A stretch of 64,000 bases of DNA from Pontederia crassipes (Eukaryota; Streptophyta; Magnoliopsida; Commelinales; Pontederiaceae), in NCBI GenBank assembly GCA_030549335.1, contig CM060196.1, positions 9,749,501-9,813,500 on the forward strand, written 5' to 3'. Made by a program: the position numbers and the translations under genes. How positions within the stretch are numbered: the first letter of the stretch is position 1; each line of letters starts with the position of its first letter. A model generated the notes under the pieces. It did not search any database. It was not told the origin of the DNA and saw only the letters and a list, made by a program, of their open reading frames with translations. Shown piece by piece: positions 24,901-34,348 of the stretch.

Positions 24901-25126
24901 ACTAGTTTTTAGGTCCAAGATGGAAAAGTATGATTTATGGGAGCCCGTCCAAGTTATTGCCTACGCATACGAATATGGAATGGGTTCGTTACTCTTCGCC
25001 CCAGTAGCAGCTTTAGCATGGATGCCATTCATCTCAGCAATTCAAACTCGTGTTCTCTTCAATCAGGCCTTTAGCAGGCAGTTGCAAATTCAACCTATTC
25101 TTCCCGGAAAAAGTAAAAGTCGATAA
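941..25126 (+). CDS. Callose synthase (1,3-beta-glucan synthase, GT48), 3' two thirds, 26 exons
   Basis: Transfers glucose from UDP-glucose to make callose; a multipass plasma-membrane protein. Exons, joined by frame continuity: 941-993, 1069-1129, 3478-3559, 3646-3695, 3769-3855, 3944-4075, 4170-4267, 10977-11055, 11129-11301, 11427-11550, 11663-11760, 11832-11979, 12043-12194, 13181-13287, about 13370-13468, 13576-13644, 13785-13971, 14042-14153, 21595-21714, 21784-21899, 22036-22119, 22190-22302, 22374-22603, 23665-24510, 24636-24821, 24896-25126. Family hallmarks in order: [88 protein letters not shown], then the catalytic block (21595-21899) with [30 protein letters not shown] and [12 protein letters not shown], and a multi-helix C terminus. 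About 1,280 codons are visible of a usual 1,900, so the N terminus is upstream. No in-frame stop was seen. The acceptor before exon 15 is non-canonical (see findings). The many-exon type excludes the intron-poor callose synthase group; the exact paralogue is not assigned. Confidence 0.93.
1130..3477 (+). other. Callose synthase intron, 2.35 kb
   Basis: The flanking exons join in frame (FSYHFE to IKPLVQ), so nothing coding is missing. It holds a poly-T tract near 1621. From about 1785 to 2400 there is a less AT-rich stretch with a weak open frame and a CT-rich tract near 2100, which looks like a decayed transposon but which I could not classify. A small GC-richer patch lies near 2815-2890. Confidence 0.5.
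4419..7443 (-). mobile_element. Truncated Ty1-copia element (family A, copy 1) nested in the TNT1-like LTR
   Basis: It begins with a 214-bp LTR (4419-4632) that is clearly homologous to the LTRs of the element at 15426-20174, followed by a polypurine tract on the minus strand (CTCCCCCT on +). The element then reads antisense through RNase H, RT, integrase and protease into gag. Its distal end (5' LTR, most of gag) is missing and replaced by a short scrambled junction at about 7371-7443. It interrupts the older element's LTR at 4418/7444. Confidence 0.8.
4633..7402 (-). pseudogene. Decayed pol with partial gag of copia family A, copy 1
   Basis: Minus-strand pieces: gag tail and GRG-rich region (7184-7402), protease with [14 protein letters not shown] (6936-7229), GAG-pre-integrase with [16 protein letters not shown] and a zinc-binding CEACQ (6494-6889), integrase C-terminal part (5681-6187), RT (5253-5528, [13 protein letters not shown]), and RNase H traces down to about 4650. 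Compared with copy 3, about 700 bp is missing around 5730: the integrase tail runs directly into the RT motif YDLKQSPKA. The N-terminal RT half, including the region before the YVDD box, is therefore lost. Non-functional. Confidence 0.75.
7690..10540 (-). pseudogene. Degenerate gag-pol of the TNT1-like copia element
   Basis: Fragments on the minus strand in retrotransposon order: gag (9753-10139, basic KKGKPKK tract next to a decayed CCHC-type knuckle), GAG-pre-integrase region (9302-9532, with [16 protein letters not shown]), then the RT C terminus (8044-8433, with [15 protein letters not shown] and [13 protein letters not shown]) running into RNase H towards 7690. The pieces lie in different frames with stops, so no working polyprotein remains. 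The Gly-Ser-Leu-Met-Tyr-Ala and Lys-Arg-Asn-Leu-Ile-type motifs are typical of the TNT1 branch of copia. Confidence 0.75.
10562..10912 (-). repeat. 5' LTR of the TNT1-like copia element
   Basis: It is 351 bp, bounded by TG and CA, and matches 4349-4418 plus 7444-7587 over most of its length. Shared blocks include the GAGAAATTATG region near the start and the TTTTACTTCGGAG region near the end. Confidence 0.75.
12195..13180 (+). other. Callose synthase intron, about 1 kb
   Basis: The flanking exons join in frame to give MLSFSVMTPYY. It contains a short (AC)n run at about 12713-12730 and a G/A-rich patch near 13071-13102. No exon or transposon was recognised. Confidence 0.7.
14154..15420 (+). 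other. Callose synthase intron, part upstream of the copia insertion
   Basis: AT-rich DNA with no coding or repeat signal that I can name. The exon upstream ends KADNKFDQ (14153), and the next exon starts [11 protein letters not shown] at 21595, so the whole interval is intronic. Confidence 0.7.
15426..15654 (-). repeat. 3' LTR of copia family A, copy 2
   Basis: 229 bp, TGTTGAG to TCTCAACA. It contains several copies of a GATAT-type motif (GAGATACTATCCC and AAGATATG variants) near its inner end. Confidence 0.9.
15662..17110 (-). pseudogene. Copia RT and RNase H, near-intact frame
   Basis: A 465-codon open frame starts at an internal Met at 17059. [20 protein letters not shown], the [14 protein letters not shown] block, then the active-site box VYVDDILIS. 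RNase [15 protein letters not shown] and the terminal ADIFTKALP. In a live element this would copy genomic RNA into DNA in the virus-like particle. The upstream frame is the same but is cut by a TAG at 17108-17110, so the polyprotein is broken. The stop of this frame lies inside the polypurine tract next to the LTR. Confidence 0.88.
17111..18858 (-). pseudogene. Copia protease and integrase region with stops and frameshifts
   Basis: Protease active site [14 protein letters not shown] lies near the start (minus strand, about 18800). A GAG-pre-integrase segment with [10 protein letters not shown] follows, then a zinc-finger remnant near 18350, the integrase core including [18 protein letters not shown] (about 17930), and a Pro-rich C-terminal part (17108-17473). 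Comparison with copy 1 shows nonsense changes at 18367 (Ser codon to TAA) and 17747 (Gln codon to TAA), plus extra A residues in A-runs near 18020 and 18185 that shift frame. Not functional. Confidence 0.85.
18936..19807 (-). pseudogene. Copia gag with a nucleocapsid zinc knuckle, disrupted
   Basis: The minus-strand start is at 19807; codon 4 is a TAG (19796-19798). Gag motifs: [13 protein letters not shown] and LYKVLEEIQ, then a Gly/Arg-rich tract, then the CCHC knuckle [14 protein letters not shown] at about 19010-19055 (Cys-x2-Cys-x4-His-x4-Cys). A partial 70-bp duplication at about 19315-19420 repeats the LTNLWNEQ coding segment in another frame. Confidence 0.85.
19932..19943 (-). promoter_or_regulatory. 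Primer-binding site for initiator Met-tRNA
   Basis: Minus strand TGGTATCAGAGC, the standard plant copia primer-binding site, directly next to the LTR end at 19944. It sets the element's direction as minus. Confidence 0.9.
19944..20174 (-). repeat. 5' LTR of copia family A, copy 2
   Basis: 231 bp, same termini as the partner LTR. The 2-nt length difference comes from TT at about 19961. Substitutions relative to the partner: A/G in CAG[A/G]GATAT, G/A in ATCT[G/A]AGAT and T/C in AAAT[T/C]TGGG. Confidence 0.9.
20180..21594 (+). other. Callose synthase intron, part downstream of the copia insertion
   Basis: No exon recognised. It contains two related small inverted repeats (20672-20703 and 20748-20774), listed separately. 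The exon acceptor is the AG at 21593-21594. Confidence 0.65.
20672..20774. repeat. Pair of related short inverted repeats
   Basis: The first has perfect 12-bp arms, GACTACCATTGA (20672-20683) and TCAATGGTAGTC (20692-20703). The second has CTACCATTAAT paired with ATCGATGGTAG (20748-20774). The shared ACTACCATT core suggests both come from one small foldback sequence. Confidence 0.7.
22604..23664 (+). other. Callose synthase intron, 1.06 kb
   Basis: It separates exons ending FYFNSL and starting [15 protein letters not shown], which are adjacent in the family. It holds a MITE (22899-23079); the rest is AT-rich and unremarkable. Confidence 0.75.
22899..23079. mobile_element. Foldback MITE with about 58-bp terminal inverted repeats
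   Basis: The left end reads GCGTGCAACCACAGACTATG and onward; the reverse complement of the right end reads GCGTGCAACCACAAACTGTG and onward. Similarity continues for about 58 bp to CTTTGGAT on both sides. The element is about 180 bp with a short unique centre. It has no coding capacity. The superfamily is not clear because no unambiguous target-site duplication is visible. Confidence 0.8.
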
Positions 25127-26175
25127 TTCAGGGCTTTGTGGTGTTAATCATAAAGTTTCTCTTCCTGAAGTTTTTCCTTTTTCGTAGTCTGCCCAACATA
25201 TATTCCATCAACCGGAAATATTGAACATACAGTGAAACTTTGGCCCAATGGTTTCTTTTTCTGAAATAACATTACTCAGGCACGTTGATAATACAATGAA
25301 CTTTGGCCCAGTAGTTAAGTTATGGTTTCGAGATTTGGTAACAACCACTTTGCAGGAGGGAAATCTGTCCACATGTCTATTATCCTGTAGCCTTTTTCCG
25401 GGGAGCTCATAGTACAAGAAGTAAAGAATTCGACAAACTGACCAGATATCACATATTTCGTCACCCTTTCATTACGTTTTGGCTCGTCGACAAACAGTAA
25501 ATGAGATTTCATTTTATGTAGTTATTTATGCCGATAATCTTATCCTTTATTATTCTTTTTGTAGCCAAATGTATAGGTCACAATTACCATAATTGTACAC
25601 ATTATTCATTCTCTCTTACTCCATTTAAATAATGACTACAGATTTCTGATTTCATTGCAGAATTTCCTTGTTCTCTAGCTTATTAGATTGCAAATGAGCA
25701 TTTCAATGTCTTGACCAAGGTTATATTTTTAAACTGTAGTATCCCAGAGGAACCGGTGAATAATTATGATGCCCCTTTCTACCTGCATATGCATTCATTT
25801 CAGCACGTTGTTCAGATGATTATGTAGTACACAAGTGGATGCAGTTTTGACTTGACGCAGCGACATAAGTTTTTTTTCTTTTTTTATCAAAAGTGATATT
25901 ATCTATTGATTAAGAAATCAGAGTAGTCCGCATATAAAATATCGTGGCAGCGGCAAGTCCATTAAAAAATGATTGGAATTAGTCGATCGGCCATAGGTGG
26001 CCAGGAAATCAACGACATAAGCTACAATGCAGGCAATTGCTAGTCATCTCGTTGTGTCTTCCCTTTTTCCTGTTTTGTTGTCTCATTTATTTGATTACTC
26101 TCATTTTTCGGACTTAAGCATTTATTTACACACACATATATATATATTATTTTTTGAAAAATGCGAGTATCATTT

Positions 26176-26345
26176 ATGATTATTTTCATAAATTATTTTT
26201 AAATTATCGTAATTTTTCACGTTTAATTTTAAACTATGAATTTATTTTTATTTTTAAACTATTATAATTTTTCGATTTAATTCTTCTATCAATTTTTTTG
26301 TTAACTTCATTTTTTTATTTATAAAAATAGAAATTTCTTTTTCAA
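26176..26345. repeat. Partial copy of the foldback family also present at 41168-41690
   Basis: It shares the arm sequence of the larger element: GATTATTTTCATAAA, then AAACTAT and AATTTTTC-type blocks, then TTTAATT..AAACTATGAATTT, in the same order. Only one arm is present, so it is a half-element or a very decayed copy. Confidence 0.55.
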
Positions 26346-26409
26346 CATCAAATAAAAAATAAAAAAAACAGAACCCCCTCCCCTCTTTTCCTGGCGCACA
26401 TGACGCAAG

Positions 26410-26423
26410 CCTTGACGTCAAGG
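26410..26423. promoter_or_regulatory. Perfect 14-bp palindrome with a TGACGTCA core
   Basis: CCTTGACGTCAAGG is self-complementary and contains the CRE/C-box core bound by plant bZIP factors (known from the family). It lies 2.4 kb upstream of GLR1, so a regulatory role is only a guess. Confidence 0.35.
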
Positions 26424-28676
26424 ACTGCACGTAATTAGTTTAGTTCTAATCCTAGGAAGCTTTCCCCATAGTTACTCTTAGTTTTATTTCTTTCGTTATC
26501 ACAGTGGTAAGCCTAATACAAAATAAAAAAATATTAAACAAAACCAAGAATCTTCAGATGATTGACAACTTGTTTAGTATTTGGCAATCAATTAATTTTG
26601 ATTCTCAAATTAAAAAATGTAGCTCAATGTCAGACATGTTGACTAGTCTCCACGTCATCTCAAATTTTAGTAGGGGAAACGCGACGAGAATAAAACATAT
26701 GTGCTCCAAGGCCGTCTCAAGGCATTTTTAGCCCTAAAGCGATACTATATTTTTTATATAAAAAATAGTAATATATTTATGATCTTTTTAAGTTTTTGAT
26801 ATGCAAACTTATGATTATATCTTTAAAATAATTAATTTATGAATAAAATAACTAAGAAGTAAGTGTATTTCAATGTCAAAAAAAAAAAAATAAAACTGAT
26901 GTTAATCGTAGACAAATTAATAAAAAAAATTTGATTAATTATGAGAAAAAATAATTGAAGAACTATTTATTGTTGATAATGAATTAAATATTGAAATAAT
27001 TAATAAAATTGAATTATAAGATAAAGAAATATGTAATGATTATAAATTAATTATGATTTCCCTGAATAATACCATAAATGAAAGATATTATACATATTTA
27101 TTGATGATTTTAGACTAATAAAAATATTGAATTATTAATTTTATATTATTACTGATGTGCTCTTTTATTTTTAGTTTTATTTTTCTTGTATTACGTTGCC
27201 TCTCCTATATTTTTAGTTTTATTTTTCTTGTATTTAGTTACCTCTTTTGTAATTAAAAAGAAAAGTTGGGAACGCAACTGTACACACTTGAAGCTAAAGA
27301 AGCTACTGGGAACGTCTGATATCATTTTCAACCATGTGGAAGTGTTCACCATGACCAAGTAACTAACGAAATAACGCACCACAGAGTCTAGTCTACATTA
27401 ATTGTTCCTGTCTACAAAATTCCATAATCAAAATGCTATATTAAATATGTTAAAGAGATGGAATTCATAGAATGATATATACTTTTTTTTTTATACTTGT
27501 AACAGTAACAATATTTTTTTTCTATAGTTTTGATCTAGTAAAATCAGCTCGGTCCATTATGTAAACCCCGTTAAAGCAACCGACATGGACGACTTCTCGG
27601 CACATTTAGGATAATGGATACAAGTCAAAAATTCTGTTTGAATCGGTTGATAAATACATTTTTTAAAACACAGTTTATGATTGAGAAGATGAAATGTTGT
27701 AACTTTTTTTTTTTTTGAGAATGTTATAACTTATTCCGGTGGCCTCATAAAGTCTACAATTTAGAGATTGAACATTATTTTTCATATGTCATTTTCCTTT
27801 CATCTTAAGAATATCTTGAATCTTATCTCAAGCGTCCTCACACTACATCTATAATTTCTATTGTCTATAAAAAAAACGTGCGGTTCAAATAAAAAAACCT
27901 GATTTATAATTCTTTTTTATTTTCATCCAATAAGATTCTACATCGTTGCATTCGTCAGTGCATAATTCCTCTAATCATAACAAAAATTTTATTTAATGTT
28001 CAACTTAATAGTTTACCTTTTTTTATCTTTTGATCAAAATAAAAATTTTTATTTCTTTGTTTTGAATAGTTTAATTTGTCTTCATTTTTACACTAAAATA
28101 TTTTTTAATAAAAAAATATTTAAAAAAACAATAGATAACTTAATTATTATGTTATTGTGCATAAAAAATCATTTTATAATTATTCGTTAATTTAGTCGTT
28201 ACATTTATCATTTGTTTTCTTATTAAATTTATTAATCAAATTGCTATTCTTAAGACAGTATTTTGTTGATTAAACTAGTCAAATCGACAATATAGATTTT
28301 ATATAGATTTAATACAGAAAAAAAATAAAGGAAACAACTTAACATTTGTAAGTCACAGATGAAGCATGGCCTCATTAGTTGTAGCGTATGAAACCGCGAA
28401 TGCGAGAACGTGCTTACATGATGTCCATATGTATAACCCTAACGCGTTCAAGATTCATTGAACTCTTCTAGAAGAGGTGCTTTCATTCATCAAGATTCAC
28501 ATATTTCTCGAATTTAGCTTAAATTAAAATGTGCAAAGGACCAAATTAAGAAGGGCACAAGAACATTCTCTGCCCCCTAGCTACCTGGGGGTGCTGGGAA
28601 ATTGCAGAAACTGAGATCAAGAAGCAACCTCTAAATCCAATTGCTTTTACATCTCTCCTGATCACTTCCCTCTATC

Positions 28677-28683
28677 TATAAAA
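28677..28683 (+). promoter_or_regulatory. Candidate TATA box of GLR gene 1
   Basis: TATAAAA about 160 nt before the ATG would place transcription start near 28708 and give a 5' UTR of about 130 nt. A second TATATAA at 28810 is too close to the ATG to serve it. Confidence 0.5.
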
Positions 28684-28836
28684 CTAGATGCAACGTCCTG
28701 TGTCATAATGCTTCCATTTCACGCTCGAAACCAATAATAACATTGTTACCCTACGTTTTATACGGCAGCCAAATCAATTAGTCCTTAGTCCTGTGCAGGT
28801 TCCTCTAGCTATATAAACAGAAAAGAATAAAAAAAA

Positions 28837-31800
28837 ATGATCAGATGTCTTGTCTTCCTTTTCCCCTTGTTCCTAATTTGCTCCTGCTGTCTCACACTAC
28901 CATGCATGGCAACAAGAGATGTGCGTATTGCCGCCATAATAAACACCGATTCCCGGGTTGGGAGGGAGCAAATGGTTGCTCTTAAAATGGCAGCAAGAGA
29001 TTTTAACTCCTCTACTTCAGCAGTCGTATTTCTGAACTTTGCTAGTTCCAACAACAGTGATCCACTGAAAGAACTCACCACTGGTAATTGATCAGCTCAA
29101 TTCCATTAGTTCTTTTAGATTGCTCTGATCCTTAATGTCTCGTTGGTTATAATGTTGTGTTTACCGTACTGCGCGCAGAAACCTTAAAAAGCTAGAGCTT
29201 CTTATTCGTTTGAACTTTGAATTTATTGTGCCAAAATTAGATGTCGCCTTTAAATTCAATTAAAAGCACTCATGCATGCCCTCTTGTGCTTGTATATGTT
29301 AACGCAGTGCAAAATCTCATCACCTGGGGAGCGGACGCGATCATAATAAGCACAGGGACGTGGCCGGACACTCTGGCAGTGGCCAAGCTCGCCAGCAGAT
29401 CGAACGTCCCCGTGCTCTCTCTCACCGCGCCGGGGGCAGCCGCACCGTTCGCGCTTCCCAATCCCTACTTGCTTCAGATGTCGTATCCGGCCTCGCCCGA
29501 GGTCCGCTGCATTGCCAATATCACGAAGTCATACAATTGGCGGCGTGTGGTTGTCATATACGAGGAAGACGATTGTGGATGCGTCTCCGGAGCCTTCGCC
29601 CTCCTCTCCAACGCACTCAGAGTCGACGGTCTGGAGATCGACTACCACGTTGCTTTCCCGTCCCTGGACGGGTTCCCAGATCCGAAGGGTGTAATCAGAC
29701 AGAAGCTGAGAAGCATTCCCCCGCAGATGTCGAAGGTTTTCGTCGTCCTTCGCTCCTCATGGAATCTGACGATCAATCTGTTGCAAGTAGCGAAGGAGCT
29801 CAAACTGATGGAAGACGGCCACGTATGGATCGTCGGGGACGACGTCGCTGCCCTCGTCGACTCGACTCTGAGCCCCTCCTTCGTCTCAGATTACATGCAG
29901 GGTGTAATAGCAGTCAAGACCTACATCAACAAGTCCGCCGGTTCGTACCCCGACTTTACCTCCAAGTTCCGCAATGATTTCAGATCGGAGTACGAGAATC
30001 AGGGCGAGCAGAACTTCGATCCTGGCGTCCATGCAGTCCGGGCCTACGATGCAGTGAGCTTGATAGCTCGCTCCGCAGCAAGCACTGCAGCAAGGACGGG
30101 AAGGAAGCAGACGACCTTGATCGCAGCGATGCTATCTAACGATTTTACTGGGTTGAGTGGTCGCATTGCCTTCAGAAGAGATGGGACTTTGCGAGAAGGG
30201 AAGGGCCACTCGGCTTATCGAGTGCTGAACGTAGTAGGAAGGAGTTACCGGGAGCTAGGGTTCTGGTTGGATGGATACGGATTCTACAAAGACGAGGGCG
30301 AGCTGTGGCGGCGAGAGCCGGCAGCGGCCCGAGTGACTGCCTTTGGCTCGGTTTACTGGCCGGGAGGACGCGCAACGGCAAAGTTCCCCGCAGGATGGGG
30401 CAAGCTTAAGATCGGACTTCCCAACCACACTACCTTCGGACAGTTCGTGAAGGCGGGCACCGACGAGAATGGCGTCGATCACTTCACCGGCTTCTGCATC
30501 GACGTGTTCAACGAGATCGTGAAGAACTTGGAGTATGATCTCAACTTTGAGTTTGTCCGTTTCAATCGAAGCGGTTATGACGACCTCGTCAATCAAGTCA
30601 CACTCATGGTATACATTTCTTCCTTCTTTATTTTTCTTCTTTTAACGCGGTAATTAGAAACGACCTAGCTAGTCTTCTTCGCTATTTAGTTACGGTCAAA
30701 TTTAATAAAAAAATACATTTATTAAACTTGTGGAAATTAAACTGAACGTTATGACGTTAACTCATCATCTTATAGACTTATAACATCTCTTACGGAATAC
30801 ATACATAGTAAGGTGACTACTTTGTTTAGTTTATCCATCTTTATATATAATATGATCTCTCTCTATATAATCATGCACTTACACAGAAATTTGATGCTGT
30901 GGTTGGAGACATCACCATCTTGGCTAAACGGATGGAAAATGTGGCCTTCACGCAGCCGTATTTGTCGTCGGGGCTATCGATGATGGTGCCGGTAAAAGTG
31001 AACGACACGACATGGATGCTCACGAAGACCTTCTCCAAGGAGGTCTGGCTCGCCATTCTGGCCACCATCCTCTTTACCACGCTCATCGTCTGGTACCTGG
31101 AACACGGCAGCAACAATCCTGATTTCGACGGCTCTCGCACAGTGCAGCTCGGAGCCACCTTTTGGTTAATCGTCTCCACCATTTTCTTCACCCATGGTAT
31201 TATAATTAATATCGTGTCATCCCCCTAATTAGCACATGCTTTACTACTAGTTGGATTGTCAAGAGTTAAGATGAGTATAACACATGTTGGCTGGCATGCA
31301 GGGAGGATCAACGGCAACTACACGAAAGTGGTGGTCGCCGTTTGGCTCTTGGTGGTATTAATCTTGACCACCTGTTTCACAGCCAACCTGAGCTCCATAC
31401 TAACCCTTCAGAAGCTCGAGCCACGCCCACCAGGAAGCACAGTTGGGTGCGACGGGGATTCGTTCGTCGTGAAGTACCTGGGGCAGGCGTTGGGCTACAC
31501 GAAGGAAAAGATTGCGGAGATCCACAATGTCGACGACTACACCAAAGCTTTCCGAGTCAACAACATCTCCGCTGCCTACATGGAGCTGCCGTATCTCAAG
31601 GTCTTCCTTTCTCAGCACGAGGACTTCACCGTCTACGGAGAGCTGCACAGGCTTGGAGGCTTCGGATTTGTAAGTATATCTGATGCATGCATGCATGCAT
31701 GATCGTGTTAATTGGATCATGAATGTGATATCCATAGTGTCTCGTCTCAGGTGTTCCCAAAGGGTTCTCCTCTAGCTGATGATTTCTCCCGCGTCATACT

Positions 31801-32113
31801 GCAACTGGCAGAGAATGGGGCTTTGAAGGATCTTGAAAGCAAATGGTTCAAGTTCCAGCTGACGGTGTCTCCAGGACCCAACAACGACAGACAGACTGAT
31901 GGTTTAACGTTGCGAAACCTGTGGGAGCTGTTCGTATTGACCGTCGGCACTTCCATGGTGGTCTGCGCCATCTTCAAGATCCATTCGCTCTTTCTCATCC
32001 ATGGGAATAGCATGAAACTGGCTGCACTGGGAGAAAGCTTCAAGAGGTTGACAGATCATAAGGTGCGCCAGCTTCGACCTGATGACGGACAATGCGATGG
32101 GGCAGCAATGTGA
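28837..32113 (+). CDS. Glutamate receptor-like channel, gene 1 (GC-rich copy), five exons
   Basis: A ligand-gated cation channel subunit of the plant GLR family. Exons: 28837-29083, 29308-30608, 30887-31196, 31302-31669, 31751-32113; 862 residues. Signal peptide at about 1-24 (hydrophobic LVFLFPLFLICSCC). An amino-terminal ANF-receptor domain covers about 30-410, including GTWPDTLAVAK and YNWRRVVVIYEEDD. Ligand-binding S1 starts at about 445 (GWGKLKIGLP), with GFCIDVF and SGLSMMVPV. M1 at about 569-588, pore loop at 605-619 (FWLIVSTIFFTHG), M3 at 629-655 with CFTANLSSILTLQ (a variant of the SYTANL gate motif), S2 with GCDGDSFVVKYL and AAYMELPYLKVFL, M4 at about 800-818, then a short tail. Phases 1-0-1-0 match genes 2 and 3. 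Third codon positions are strongly G/C-rich, unlike gene 2. All frames are open. Clade II-like by general look, but divergent. Confidence 0.93.
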
Positions 32114-32388
32114 CTACTGACTACCCTTTAAGGGTTGACATAACAAAATAAGTGTTCAATCTTGCAGCTTAGTGCAATCTTTCTTTTTTTTCCCTATTTC
32201 CTTCCGTCATTTTTTTATCACTTAACTAATTGATGTACATATTATTAATAATTTAATCCCGTTTAATGCTCAGATAATTATCAGAGTAACTTATGCACAC
32301 GATGCTTATACTTAGCTTTTATTGAATCCTCGGATAATAATATACTTGGTTTTTTTATTGAATTCTTATAAGAACAAGAGTCGGTCTA

Positions 32389-34348
32389 TGTAACGTCCCG
32401 AATTTTTAAAAAATAGATAAAGGATATTTATTTTTATTTAATAGATTTGAAAATTTCAATGTTAATATTCTGGAATTAAATAATTTCGAACTTGATGAAA
32501 ATTGTGAGATAAGATGGAGAAAGAGGATAGAATTTGAATAAAGATAAAATTGTTATGGAGATAAGCATGAATTTAAAAAGTAAATTCGGATTTAAATAAA
32601 TATGAATAATTAAGAAGTGATTAGTCATTGATGGATGATCAAGATTGATTCTAAAAGAGTCTAAGGCTTAATAGAATTGATATCTCAAATCTACACCTAT
32701 AAATAGACATTAAAGGGTGGCTGAAAATCCATTTTTCTGCAAAAATAGAATTTACCCACAAACCATATTTTCCTCTCATTTGCACGTGAATCGAGGCACT
32801 TCTAATAACGTGTGATGGCTGGTTTTGAAGACTGCATATAGGAGAAGAAGTTCCAGGTGGTGGCTGCGATTTTCGGAGCGAGGACAGAGAGCAATCGTCG
32901 GTCAAAGTTCGGCATCCGTGCAGATTTTCAGAGAAGGGACTCCAGTTAGTTTTTCAGCCAACTTTAGGTGCGTAGGAGGAATCCCTATGTCGTTGGTTTT
33001 CAACGACATGGAACCCTAATCTCTTCTCCTTTGTATCAATATTCCATTGATATATCATATGCATAGTTTAGACGTCGTATGGCATAGTTATGATGGTCGG
33101 AAAAGTCGCGTCGGAACGCACTCCTTCGTCGGCGGCAGAATCTGGCCCGAGTTCTGTTGTATCCGGCCCGGATTTCGTTGAATCCGAATCGAGTCGGATT
33201 CGGAACTGGATCGGGTTGTCCAACCCGGCCCGGATTCCTATTGGCCTGACCCGGGTTCGGTTTTGGCTCGACTCGAACTTGGCGCGATTGGTTTGGAGGT
33301 GAACCGGCCGACCCGACCCGGATTCATAATGCACCCGGTCCGAGTTTGCCCTGATCGAGGTGATATTGATCGTTTCTGAACACGGCCTGGGTTTTACCTG
33401 ACACGGGCCGGGTTTTGGGGACAAAAAACGTAAATTGTGATATATTAATTGAATAGTTACTATAATTGTTGCTGATTGTATTGTTGGTAGATCTAACCTC
33501 ATTAGATTTTTATTAGATTTAATTTGAGATTATATTCATCGTTATCATATCAGATTCTGTTATTCATCATGTTATTGATCTAGTAGTTTTCCCTTAATTT
33601 GGTCATTGTCTAATCTAAAGTAAATTGTTAAAGATAGATCTTTAGGTTAAACAAGATAAAAGATGAAAATTGCTGTGTCTCCATGTTCTTCGATTGTCTC
33701 TAGGCCTCCTGAACCATTATCGTTATCTTATTGTATGGGACAGATAGTGTATTTAGAGGTTTGAGACGTTATCCTTTAGAAAAGCTATGGCTATCATGTG
33801 ATGGCCATGGTCCATCGCCATCACGAAGCTATTGTTAGTGTTATCATTGGAGGGCAGCTTGTCGTGGCTTGATCTCCCACTGATCTACATGAAAGAGACA
33901 TGGAGTTTCCCATAATTGGCTGAGCGCTCCCAAATTGAATGGAATTGAATTGAATTAAATTGAATAGAATTGAATGGAATTGAATTAAATCCTAGTCATT
34001 CGGATTTAGATGTTGATTGGTTTTGCCTCCGCCTATTGAATAGAATGAAAATTGGTAATTGACCGATGACCACAAATATTAATAATAAAAAATTATTAAA
34101 TTGGATAGGTGTCATAGTGATCAGGCATAATTGATAATTGATATTGACTGATCCATTGATCTCTTACCTGATCCCCTTTATTGATTCATGCTCTCATTGA
34201 TTTATTGTTTTATTATTGAGCTCTTTCTATATGGTCTTATCATGTGCTCTATTGTTTATTACTTATCGATTATTGATATTTGAGCATCATTGATCCTTTA
34301 TTTATCGTTATAGTTAGACCCTACGTACTGAGTATTTTTATAATCATG
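32389..34348 (+). repeat. 5' LTR (3'-truncated) of the gypsy element
   Basis: It is collinear with 36542-38530 of the 3' LTR, including a GC-rich block (33090-33420 against 37250-37540) and a GAATT-type simple repeat (33930-33990 against 38050-38190). Similarity ends just after GTACTGAGTATTTT. Divergence from the 3' LTR is substantial, with many C/T and G/A differences and several indels. Confidence 0.85.

Larger units (their letters stand above)
25127..28836. other. Intergenic region between callose synthase and GLR gene 1
   Basis: The callose synthase 3' UTR lies at the start; no canonical AATAAA is close to the stop. The middle (26150-28350) is very AT-rich and holds a partial foldback-element copy (26176-26345) and a palindromic bZIP-type site (26410-26423). 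The last few hundred bases are the GLR1 promoter. No gene is supported. Confidence 0.65.

Noticed and set aside
28810-28816. TATATAA motif as GLR gene 1 TATA box
   Set aside because: It is only about 20 nt before the ATG, which would put transcription start after the start codon.
29360-29977. 205-codon plus-strand frame and several minus-strand frames over GLR gene 1
   Set aside because: They are shadows of the GC-rich GLR exon in other frames; only the annotated frame has family motifs and consistent splice phases.
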